Source: Spirochaetales bacterium
Lineage (GTDB): Bacteria > Spirochaetota > Spirochaetia > DSM-2461
Assembly (NCBI GenBank): GCA_016936115.1
Contig: JAFGPQ010000300.1
Span: 1-32,939 of the forward strand
DNA: 32,939 bases
Direction: 5' to 3'
This document shows, one piece after another, positions 14,681-21,458 of the stretch. The position numbers and the translations under genes were made by a program. Within the stretch, counting starts at the first letter, position 1; each line of letters starts with the position of its first letter. The notes beneath the pieces are model-generated. The model searched no databases. It was not told where the DNA came from and was given only the letters and a program-made list of their open reading frames with translations.

Positions 14681-15334
14681 TTACTCGATAATGCCTTTTT
14701 CGTCGATATACTTCTGGGCCATGGCCCGGTCTTCCGGGTCGATGCGGTCGGCGTAGGTATCCAGAAAATTCCGGTCGTATTTGGCGGCGCACCAGAGGAG
14801 GCTCCAGGCGGAGTTGTTCTTTTTGTCGCCCAGTCCCTTATAGATGTCGTATACATCTATGTAGGCGTCCAGAATCGCCTCCCGTTCGATGCGTGAATAG
14901 GTGTCCCCTTCGCCCAGGCGGTTGAATATCTCCACCACCTCGTTCGGGTAGATCAGATCCGGGTCGCCGCTCTTCATGTCGTTCAAAAGATAAAGATCGG
15001 GCCAGAGGAACATATCCCCCCAGTAATCCCCCGTAATAAGGGAGAAGCACTCCCCCCACTCCACGGTGTGCCTGTCTACTACAAAACGGGAGATAGCCTC
15101 GGGAAGGTTGGATTCGTTTGCTGAAGCGGCAGGCTCTACGGTTTCCGCCGGAACGGATTCTACCGCAGGAGTTCCCCCTGAGACGAGAGCGTCCCCTGCC
15201 AGGGAAGAAGCGTAGTGATGAAACCGGGGAATGGTATTGAGCTGTCTCCTTATAAAGAGAAAAGTAACCCCCGCCATCATGAGGAATATGAGAATCGTTA
15301 CAAGGGTCATTTTTAATCGCTTCGTGTTATCCAT
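14681..15334 (-). CDS. membrane-anchored protein with a degenerate LysM-like domain
   Basis: 217 residues. N-terminal signal-anchor (about 9-28), a Pro/Ala/Glu/Ser-rich linker (about 42-78), then a ~50-residue segment (88-137) that follows the LysM pattern: HTVEWGECFSLITGDYWGDMFLWPDLY...PDLIYPNEVVEI, matching the usual V-x-x-G-[D/E]-x-L...W...N...I-x-x-P-x-Q-x-[L/I]-x-I layout. A helical C-terminal part (141-215) follows. LysM domains bind peptidoglycan, so the protein probably tethers to the wall from the inner membrane (inference). The start at 15334 has a good ribosome site (GAAGGAAG); an upstream in-frame ATG at 15361 would only add nine poorly hydrophobic residues. It is divergent from paaK and converges with the amidohydrolase. 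Confidence 0.72.
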   Translation of the reverse strand: MDNTKRLKMTLVTILIFLMMAGVTFLFIRRQLNTIPRFHHYASSLAGDALVSGGTPAVESVPAETVEPAASANESNLPEAISRFVVDRHTVEWGECFSLITGDYWGDMFLWPDLYLLNDMKSGDPDLIYPNEVVEIFNRLGEGDTYSRIEREAILDAYIDVYDIYKGLGDKKNNSAWSLLWCAAKYDRNFLDTYADRIDPEDRAMAQKYIDEKGIIE

Positions 15335-15414
15335 CTTTCTTCCTTCTATCATTATGGTCATTTTGAATCATAAAGTAAAACACTTTTTTTCTTTTTTCCC
15401 CTTTTCCTTTCGCC

Positions 15415-15443
15415 TTGCCAAACGGGATATCACGGGTTACAAT
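15415..15443 (+). promoter_or_regulatory. sigma70-like promoter of the paaK operon
   Basis: TTGCCA (15415-15420), a 17-base spacer, and TACAAT (15438-15443); predicted transcription start near 15450 and ribosome site GGGGGT at 15461-15466 before the ATG at 15473. Confidence 0.75.
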
Positions 15444-15472
15444 ATTTTTACACATTTTCAGGGGGTACCGGA

Positions 15473-16774
15473 ATGATTTGGAACAGGGATGCCGAGTGCG
15501 AATCGGCGGAGCAGAGAAGACTTCTTCAGGGATATCAGTTGAAGAAACAGGTGACGCACCTTTACGAGAAGGTCCCCTTCTACCGCAAAAAAATGGATGA
15601 TCTGGGCGTGGGACCCGGTGATATCAACTCCATTGAAGACATAGGCAAGCTTCCCTTCACCACCAAGGACGAACTGCGGGAAACCTATCCCTACGGACTT
15701 CTTGCCTGCGCCGAAGAGGAACTGGTCGAGATCCATACCTCATCCGGTACGACCGGAACTCCCGTCCTGGGTGGTTACACCCGGGATGACCTGAATATGT
15801 GGGGCGAAGTCATGGCACGGTGCATCGGCATGTCCGGGGGGACCCCCTCCGACGTGGTGCAGAATGCCTACGGCTACGGCATGTTCACCGGAGGCCTGGG
15901 TGTCCATCACGGGGCCCAGAAAATGGGCTGCAACACCATCCCCGCCGCCTCGGGCAACACCAAGCGCCAGCTCATGCTCATGCGTGATTTCAAGAGCACC
16001 ATTCTGACCTGCACCCCTTCCTATGCCCTGTACATGGCGGAAGTGGCCAAGGAGATGGGTATCGACTTCAGGGAGCTTCACCTCAAGGCGGGTGTCTTCG
16101 GCGCCGAGCCCTGGAGCGACAACATGCGCAAGGAGATAGAGGAGAAGCTCAATCTCCAGGCCTTCGATATCTACGGACTCACCGAGATCATCGGCCCGGG
16201 TGTCTCCAACGAGTGCGAAGCCCACAATGGTCTGCACGTCAATGAAGATCATTTTTATCCGGAAATCATCAATCCCGAAACGGGAGAGGTCCTTCCCGAA
16301 GGGGAGAAGGGGGAGCTGGTCTTCACCACCCTCACCCGGCAGGGTACCCCCATCCTGCGCTACCGCACCCGGGACATCACCTATCTGTGGCACGACCAGT
16401 GCTCCTGCGGGCGCAGCCTGGTCAAGATGCACCGTCTTCTCGGCCGGACCGACGACATGCTCATCCTGCGCGGGGTGAACGTCTTCCCCAGCCAGATCGA
16501 AAACGTGCTCATGCAGATTGAAGAGACCCAGCCCCATTACCAGATCGTTATCGACAGGGACCGTTCCCAGCTGGACGATGTGGAGCTTCAGGTGGAAGTG
16601 GAGGAATCCTTCTTCAGCGACGAGACCAAGGAGCTGGAAAGAATCCGAGCCAAGATAGCCCTGGCCATGAAGCAGGAGCTTCAGATCAATGTGAACATCA
16701 AGCTGGTGGAGCCCAAGTCCATCGAACGGAGCATGGGCAAGGCCAAGCGGGTCATCGACAAGAGAAACCTTTAG
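15473..16774 (+). CDS. paaK: phenylacetate-CoA ligase (PaaK-like)
   Basis: 433 residues, the normal length for PaaK, an ANL-superfamily adenylating enzyme forming aryl-acetyl-CoA from aryl acetate, ATP and CoA in the cytoplasm. Visible: P-loop HTSSGTTGTP (88-97), FDIYGLTEIIGPG, NEDHFYPEI, RYRTRDITYL, a CSCGRSL segment, GRTDDMLILRGVNVFPSQIE hinge, and the C-terminal GKAKRVIDKR. It is followed by a double-ACT protein, a pairing common in anaerobes where the ligase works with indolepyruvate:ferredoxin oxidoreductase in aromatic amino-acid metabolism; the oxidoreductase genes are not in this window. It has its own promoter at 15415-15443. Substrate specificity (phenylacetate, indoleacetate or similar) cannot be read from sequence. 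Confidence 0.93.
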   Translation: MIWNRDAECESAEQRRLLQGYQLKKQVTHLYEKVPFYRKKMDDLGVGPGDINSIEDIGKLPFTTKDELRETYPYGLLACAEEELVEIHTSSGTTGTPVLGGYTRDDLNMWGEVMARCIGMSGGTPSDVVQNAYGYGMFTGGLGVHHGAQKMGCNTIPAASGNTKRQLMLMRDFKSTILTCTPSYALYMAEVAKEMGIDFRELHLKAGVFGAEPWSDNMRKEIEEKLNLQAFDIYGLTEIIGPGVSNECEAHNGLHVNEDHFYPEIINPETGEVLPEGEKGELVFTTLTRQGTPILRYRTRDITYLWHDQCSCGRSLVKMHRLLGRTDDMLILRGVNVFPSQIENVLMQIEETQPHYQIVIDRDRSQLDDVELQVEVEESFFSDETKELERIRAKIALAMKQELQINVNIKLVEPKSIERSMGKAKRVIDKRNL

Positions 16775-16793
16775 GGATACACAGGAGAAGAGA

Positions 16794-17213
16794 ATGAAAG
16801 TCAAACAGCTGTCAGTTTTTATAGAGAATACCAATGGACGCCTGGCCCAGGTTACCCGGGTCATGGGAAACGCCGGAGTCAACATGCGGGCCGCCACCAT
16901 CGCCGACACGGCGGACTTCGGGATCCTGCGCATTATCTGCGAGCAGCCCCAGGAGGCTCTTCTTGCCCTGAAGGAAGCGGGCTTCACCGCCCGGGTTACC
17001 GAAGTGATCGGGGTGAAGCTCACCGATGAGCCGGGCGGACTGGCGGACATTATGGAGCTTTTTGAGAAGAACGGGGTGAACATCGAATACTGCTACTCCA
17101 CTCTCATGTGCGACCAGGGGCAGGCCGTGGTGATCTTCCGGGTGGAGGACATCGACCTGGGACTGAAGATCCTGGGTGAAAACGGGGTGGAGGCCATCGC
17201 GTCCTTCGGCTGA
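16794..17213 (+). CDS. tandem ACT-domain protein
   Basis: 139 residues made of two ACT domains (about 1-65 and 68-139). Each begins with a beta strand followed by the Gly-containing turn expected of ligand-binding ACT domains: VFIENTNGRLAQVTRVMGNAGVNMRAATIA and IGVKLTDEPGGLADIMELFEKNGVNIEYCYS. Such proteins bind amino acids and act as small regulators. It follows paaK by 19 bases with AGGAGA at 16783-16788, so it is in the same operon. Inference: it senses an aromatic amino acid and modulates the ligase or its partner oxidoreductase. Confidence 0.9.
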   Translation: MKVKQLSVFIENTNGRLAQVTRVMGNAGVNMRAATIADTADFGILRIICEQPQEALLALKEAGFTARVTEVIGVKLTDEPGGLADIMELFEKNGVNIEYCYSTLMCDQGQAVVIFRVEDIDLGLKILGENGVEAIASFG

Positions 17214-17229
17214 TACGAAGGAGGTCGTT

Positions 17230-17385
17230 TTGAAAAAGAGAATTCTCACTATCGCCCTTATCGTCATAGGGGTACTGCTGCTGCTTAACGGGTTCGGCAA
17301 TATCATGGACGACGGGCGGGTTCTCACCTATGATCTGACATCTATTCTGTCCGGCGCAGGGCTGCTGATTCTGGCGTTCCGCTAG
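17230..17385 (+). CDS. 51-residue hydrophobic membrane peptide
   Basis: A small open frame starting at TTG with a very strong ribosome site, AAGGAGGT (17218-17225), 17 bases after the ACT gene. The product begins (M)KKRILTIALIVIGVLLLLNGFGNI and ends LTSILSGAGLLILAFR: two membrane helices (about 5-21 and 36-50) joined by a short polar loop with DDGR. The lysines at the start suggest the N-terminus is inside. No family recognised. The near-perfect Shine-Dalgarno and position at the end of the paaK-ACT operon argue that it is a real gene. Confidence 0.65.
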   Translation: MKKRILTIALIVIGVLLLLNGFGNIMDDGRVLTYDLTSILSGAGLLILAFR

Positions 17386-17512
17386 GCTTTTCCGCCGTTC
17401 TGTGAAGACATATTCCTCCCCATCTCTAGGGAATCCCCATAAAAAAATAGGGAAAAATCCTAGCAAATACATAGCGAAAGCGTTATATTTTGTACAAACG
17501 GAGGTAAGAACG

Positions 17513-18499
17513 ATGAAAAAACTACTTCTTATTCTTTTGATTTTTATGACGGCTGTTAGTTTCGCAGCAGCGGATTCGATGACGTATAGCGCTCTCGAAG
17601 ACGATTTCAAAGGCTTTTCCGACGATATGGCGAAGGCGCTTCCCTTCGCATCGACGGTAGGGATGAACTGGAGTAATGCCTATCTGGGGAACTTTCCCCA
17701 TTTCGGGGTGGGGCTCACCACAGGATTCGTCACCCTTCCTGCAGATAATTTCGAGTCCGTAGCCTCTCAGCTTGGAGTATCTCTTCCCAGCGAGTTCTTT
17801 GGTCTGGGTATCGGTGTTCCCCTTCCCGCTTATACGGTTGATGGCCGCCTGGCCTTACCGGTTCTGCCCTTGGATTTGGGCGTGAAAGTGGGTTTCCTCG
17901 ATCCCTCATGGTCTGAGGGTCTGACCGGCGGTGCGGCGGGAGTAGACTATCTTCTCTTGGGCGGTGATGTCCGGTGGGGGCTTGTCAAGGACAAGGGGAT
18001 TCTTCCCGCAGTTTCCATCGGCGCGGGATACAACTATATGAAGGGTGGACTCCTCATGAAGAATATTGTCGGGGCCACTACCTTGACAAGCGTTGCCGGA
18101 CATACGGTTTCCATGAGTTCCGCGGATATGGTTTACGAGTGGAGCGCCAATGTTATCGACGTGAAGGCGCAGATAAGCAAAAATCTTTTCATTCTGACAC
18201 CTTCTGTGGGACTTGGTTATTCCTACGGCTTCAGCCAGGCCGGAGGCGGTATGGATGCAAATATTCTTGTTGATGGTCATACTCCCACGCCTTCAGAGAT
18301 CAGTACTATAGAATCGGCCACGGGCATGACCCTTGACGACCAGTCCCTACGTATTCTTTCCGAAGTAAAAGGCGGTACACTCCGTGCCTGGGCCGGCTGC
18401 AGTGTGAATCTTTTTGTTCTGAAACTGGATCTGAATGCTATGTATAATGTCTTCAGCGGAAATCTGGGTGCTACCCTTAACGCCCGCATTCAGATTTAA
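17513..18499 (+). CDS. outer-membrane beta-barrel-like protein
   Basis: 328 residues. Signal peptide MKKLLLILLIFMTAVSFAAADS with cleavage likely after AAA or AAAD. The mature protein has alternating hydrophobic/polar strands with many Gly, Tyr and Trp (FGVGLTTGFVTL, LDLGVKVGFLDP, PAVSIGAGYNYMKGGLL, LFILTPSVGLGYSYGFSQAGGG) and ends NLGATLNARIQI, with a final strand typical of outer-membrane barrels. The start at 17513 is preceded by GGAGG at 17500-17504. It shows no match to a named porin. A TATATT element at 17484-17489 could be a -10, but the -35 is poor. Codon use is less GC-rich than its neighbours, which may reflect expression level or mild transfer. A hairpin follows at 18526. Confidence 0.75.
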   Translation: MKKLLLILLIFMTAVSFAAADSMTYSALEDDFKGFSDDMAKALPFASTVGMNWSNAYLGNFPHFGVGLTTGFVTLPADNFESVASQLGVSLPSEFFGLGIGVPLPAYTVDGRLALPVLPLDLGVKVGFLDPSWSEGLTGGAAGVDYLLLGGDVRWGLVKDKGILPAVSIGAGYNYMKGGLLMKNIVGATTLTSVAGHTVSMSSADMVYEWSANVIDVKAQISKNLFILTPSVGLGYSYGFSQAGGGMDANILVDGHTPTPSEISTIESATGMTLDDQSLRILSEVKGGTLRAWAGCSVNLFVLKLDLNAMYNVFSGNLGATLNARIQI

Positions 18500-18525
18500 G
18501 CTCTGACCCGTATCTGAAACATACT

Positions 18526-18562
18526 CCCCAATCTTGAAAATTTCGGGATTGGGGTTTATAAT
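18526..18562 (+). terminator. hairpin after the barrel gene, probable terminator overlapping a promoter
   Basis: CCCCAATC (18526-18533) pairs perfectly with GATTGGGG (18547-18554), extendable by two G-U pairs, followed by TTTATAAT. The T-tract is short, so termination may be partial. The same bases contain the next gene's promoter. Confidence 0.55.
18534..18562 (+). promoter_or_regulatory. sigma70-like promoter of the parvulin-GGDEF unit
   Basis: TTGAAA (18534-18539), a 17-base spacer, and a perfect TATAAT (18557-18562). The predicted start near 18569 leaves a 16-base leader with GGGGAGG (18573-18579) before the ATG at 18585. The -35 sits in the loop of the preceding hairpin. Confidence 0.75.
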
Positions 18563-18584
18563 AAGCTTCATCGGGGAGGATGTT

Positions 18585-18860
18585 ATGGAGTGGAAAGCCA
18601 GCCATATACTGGTGAAGGACCGGGAACTGGCCCTTCGTCTGAGTCGGGAGATCAAACAGGGCGCCCGGTTCGAAGAACTGGCGCGGCGCCATTCCACCTG
18701 TCCCAGCAAGTCTTCCGGCGGCGATCTGGGCTGGTTCGGCCCGGGAAAGATGGTCCCCGCCTTCGAAAACGCCGTGAAACGGCTGGGAGTCGGATCCGTT
18801 TCCGATCCGGTCAACACCCAGTTCGGGTGGCATGTCATTAAAGTTACCGGCAAACGTTAG
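18585..18860 (+). CDS. parvulin-type peptidyl-prolyl isomerase
   Basis: 91 residues, a single rotamase domain without signal peptide, so cytoplasmic. Family marks: ASHILVKDRELALRL (first strand and helix), FEELARRHSTCPSKSSGGDLGWF, MVPAFENAV and NTQFGWHVIKV, matching the catalytic parvulin core (two His, Cys, aromatic). Length equals that of E. coli PpiC (about 93). Start at 18585 with GGGGAGG five bases upstream; an ATG at 18580 is out of frame. It is first in a two-gene unit with the membrane diguanylate cyclase, whose ATG follows six bases after its stop. Confidence 0.93.
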   Translation: MEWKASHILVKDRELALRLSREIKQGARFEELARRHSTCPSKSSGGDLGWFGPGKMVPAFENAVKRLGVGSVSDPVNTQFGWHVIKVTGKR

Positions 18861-18879
18861 GCCTTTATGAGAAAGGCCT
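18859..18879 (+). promoter_or_regulatory. perfect hairpin enclosing the GGDEF start codon
   Basis: AGGCCTTT (18859-18866) and AAAGGCCT (18872-18879) pair over 8 bp with the 5-base loop ATGAG, which holds the ATG of the diguanylate cyclase; the 5' arm begins within the parvulin stop codon. Such a hairpin in the mRNA would control initiation of the second gene or dampen read-through. Confidence 0.6.
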
Positions 18880-20687
18880 CCTTTCTAATATCCCTTTTCC
18901 TTATCCTGATTTCCCCCCTTGCTTCCTCTCCCCCTGTTTACCCCCCTGTGGAAAGAGGTGTTCTGAATCTGAGGGACCGGGATCTGGAGGAGGACTGGAT
19001 GATTCCCCTGGCAGGGGAGTGGGGCTTCTTCTGGGACAGTTTCGCCACCACCGCCACGGCGGGACGATATGATTCTGCTTCGGCACCGAAATATATCCCC
19101 GTTCCCCAAGCCTGGAACGAAGGGGACGATCCCTATCCGGTTTTCGGAAAGGCCCTCTATACGCTCACTGTTCTTACCCGGGAGGATCAGTCTATTCTGG
19201 GTATTGAGCTGAAAAACCTCAATCCGAATTTCATTCTTTACGCCAACGGGAAAAAGATTTATACCTGCGGCAATCCCAGTATTGATCCTGCCCAGTCCCG
19301 GGCGGCGAATGTCTCCCTCGTTCTGCCCCTTGTGCCGGAAGAGGGACGGATCGATCTTATTTTCGTCATGTCCAACTGGCATACCAATATTCCGGGGTTC
19401 TTCCGCCTTCCCCTTCTGGGGGAGTATGAGACGGCGGTGAAAGTGCTGATGAAGGAGAAGACCCGGGAATCCCTGTTTATCGGAGCCATGCTCCTGTTGA
19501 GTCTCTATCTCTTCTTCTCATACCTGTACAACCGGGAAGAGGGCGCTAAGCTCTGGCTCGGCTTCGTCATCCTTTCCGCCGCCCTTTACGCTTCCGTCAA
19601 AGGGCCTCTGATTCTCATGGATCTCTTTCCCGCGGCCGGGGGAGAACTCCGGTCAAAGGTCATCTATCTGGTCCTTCTCCTCTATCCCTATTTCACCTAT
19701 CGCCAGTACAAGGTACAGAAAAACCTTAAGATTAACCGGATGATCGGCAGGATAGACCTGATCCTCGTTGTGCCCCTGACGCTCATAGTTCTGCTGACGC
19801 CCAAGGGGTTTTTCACGCGTTTCGAGCTGCTTTTCGTCGGCCATGCCCTGGTGCTTTCCCTTTATGTGGTCTTCGTTCTGGTCCGGGACTTCTTTCGGCT
19901 GCGGACGCTGGAAGCCGTCCTGGCTCTGGCCGGGGATCTTCTTCTCTTCCTGGCCGTCCTCTTCAGTGTCCTGGACAATTCCTTCTCCCTCTCCAATACG
20001 GGGCTGGCGGTCTACTTTTTCTGTTTCTGTTTCTTCCAGACTATCCTGCAGGCCCGCTTCGCAGGTAAGAATTCCCTTATGGTCAAAGTCCTGAGCGAAA
20101 GGAACCGGACTCTGAACGCCCAGAAGAATCAGTATGAAAACCAGGCCCTCATGGATCATCTGACCAGGGTCAAAAACCGCCGTTCCCTGGACAGTTTTAT
20201 TAAAAAGAGTTGGGATCTGGGTTCCTTTTTCAGCCAGGGCCTGGGGGTGATCATGATTGATATCGATTTTTTCAAACGGTATAACGACTCCCTGGGGCAC
20301 AAGAAGGGAGACGCCTGCCTGGTCATGGTAGCGGAAGCCCTGAGCAACAATCTCAAAAGGAACCAGGACTTCATCGCCCGCTACGGGGGAGAGGAATTCA
20401 TTGTGATCATACAGGGGGTGGATTCCCTCTTTTCCCTGTTCAACATCGGGGAGCATCTGCGCAAAGCCGTGGAGGATATGAAAATTCCCCACCCCGATTC
20501 GGATGTGAGCTCCTATGTCACCATCAGCGTGGGAATCGAATATCTGGATGCGGGGGAGGAATCCCCCTCGGACGATCTGATACAGCGGGCCGACACGGCT
20601 CTCTACCTGGCAAAGAACCGGGGGCGGAACCGAGTCGAAACGATCAACTCCCTGCCCGTGACCGAGTCGGAAGCGATGGATGTGTAG
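18867..20687 (+). CDS. 7TMR-DISM diguanylate cyclase
   Basis: 606 residues. Signal peptide (about 1-21), an extracytoplasmic jelly-roll domain of the 7TMR-DISM extracellular type (about 28-195: LNLRDRDLEEDWMIPLAGEWGFFW, VPQAWNEGD, LYANGKKIY, VMSNWHTNIPGFFR), a seven-span membrane domain (about 197-400), a short coiled segment (SERNRTLNAQKNQYENQA) and a GGDEF domain (about 430-592). Catalytic signature RYGGEEF (GGEEF 507-511), substrate segment DIDFFKRYNDSLGHKKGD, and an inhibitory RxxD site (RNQD, 498-501) at the correct five-residue distance. It should make cyclic di-GMP in response to an extracellular, perhaps carbohydrate, ligand and show product inhibition. It is coupled to the parvulin, its start lies in a hairpin loop, and the ribosome site is weak. 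Confidence 0.95.
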   Translation: MRKASFLISLFLILISPLASSPPVYPPVERGVLNLRDRDLEEDWMIPLAGEWGFFWDSFATTATAGRYDSASAPKYIPVPQAWNEGDDPYPVFGKALYTLTVLTREDQSILGIELKNLNPNFILYANGKKIYTCGNPSIDPAQSRAANVSLVLPLVPEEGRIDLIFVMSNWHTNIPGFFRLPLLGEYETAVKVLMKEKTRESLFIGAMLLLSLYLFFSYLYNREEGAKLWLGFVILSAALYASVKGPLILMDLFPAAGGELRSKVIYLVLLLYPYFTYRQYKVQKNLKINRMIGRIDLILVVPLTLIVLLTPKGFFTRFELLFVGHALVLSLYVVFVLVRDFFRLRTLEAVLALAGDLLLFLAVLFSVLDNSFSLSNTGLAVYFFCFCFFQTILQARFAGKNSLMVKVLSERNRTLNAQKNQYENQALMDHLTRVKNRRSLDSFIKKSWDLGSFFSQGLGVIMIDIDFFKRYNDSLGHKKGDACLVMVAEALSNNLKRNQDFIARYGGEEFIVIIQGVDSLFSLFNIGEHLRKAVEDMKIPHPDSDVSSYVTISVGIEYLDAGEESPSDDLIQRADTALYLAKNRGRNRVETINSLPVTESEAMDV

Positions 20688-20702
20688 CCACAGAGGCTGC
20701 GC

Positions 20703-21458
20703 CTAGTCCAGGTTGAAAAGCCTTCCGGTCAATTTCTGAACCGTTCTTTTGTGGGCGTTCACCGAGTCCCCCCAGGGCTTATCGTTGTTCTGGGAATCGA
20801 ATTTCTGGGTAAACCAGTGCAGTTCGCCCTCCATCCGCTCCAGGTTCTTCTTCTGCAGGTTCATAAGCTCATCCAGGAATCGAGCCAGTTCGGAGGGTTT
20901 GAGCGCCTCCGACGCCAGAGGCAGTAGGCCCGCCATGTGATGAAGGCAGAGTCCTTTGGACTCTCCCAGGGCCTTTTGAAAATCCTCGTCCCGGCGCCAG
21001 AGATAGGCCAGGGTATAGTAGTAGCGTTTCATGCTGCGGGAAATATCATCGCATATCAGGCAGGAGGTTTCCTGATCCTCTATAGAGGAAATCAGCTCCT
21101 CCTGGGCTTTTTTGATATCTCCGGGTACCAGGGGCATTACTTTCTTTGAACCGGCGGCGCGGCTCTTTTTTTGGAGCGTCTCCATGAGGGGGAAGAGTTC
21201 CTTCTGCCTTTCCATCAGGTAGGTATGGGTCATCAGACCCAGCCCGTGGGCCTTGCGGCGGGCCACCAGGTCGGCATAGTGGGAGGGGCAGAAACCGCTG
21301 CGGTTCACCCGCTGCCGGGTCTCCGGATTCATGACCGAACTCCCCAGGTAGAAATCCAGGTAGCGGCTGCGGGATTGTTCCTCGAGCAGGCAGAAGGGGC
21401 ACTCCGTTTCCTCTCTGACCGCGTCCCAGACGGGAATGGTTTCCAGTTCGTACTTCAT
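20703..21458 (-). CDS. DUF6062-like protein with duplicated CxxC/CxxH motifs
   Basis: 251 residues, cytoplasmic and helical. It contains two copies of a metal-site-like module: CPFC (C20, C23) with GFCPSH (C57, H60), and CLIC (C133, C136) with GLCLHH (C171, H174). Spacing of 33-34 residues between the pairs is conserved, so an internal duplication and two structural zinc sites are likely (inference). I recall this layout as the family DUF6062, of unknown function. Last gene of the usp-lysC operon, its ATG overlapping the aspartate kinase stop by 4 bases. It converges with the diguanylate cyclase (15-base gap). Confidence 0.82.
   Translation of the reverse strand: MKYELETIPVWDAVREETECPFCLLEEQSRSRYLDFYLGSSVMNPETRQRVNRSGFCPSHYADLVARRKAHGLGLMTHTYLMERQKELFPLMETLQKKSRAAGSKKVMPLVPGDIKKAQEELISSIEDQETSCLICDDISRSMKRYYYTLAYLWRRDEDFQKALGESKGLCLHHMAGLLPLASEALKPSELARFLDELMNLQKKNLERMEGELHWFTQKFDSQNNDKPWGDSVNAHKRTVQKLTGRLFNLD

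Noticed and set aside
17484-17489. TATATT as -10 of the barrel gene
   Set aside because: The hexamer at the matching -35 distance (TAGCAA) matches only 3 of 6; not enough to call a promoter, though transcription must start nearby.
20687-20702. Short hairpin AGCC/GGCT between the convergent cyclase and DUF6062 genes
   Set aside because: Only 4 bp and no T-tract; expected by chance.
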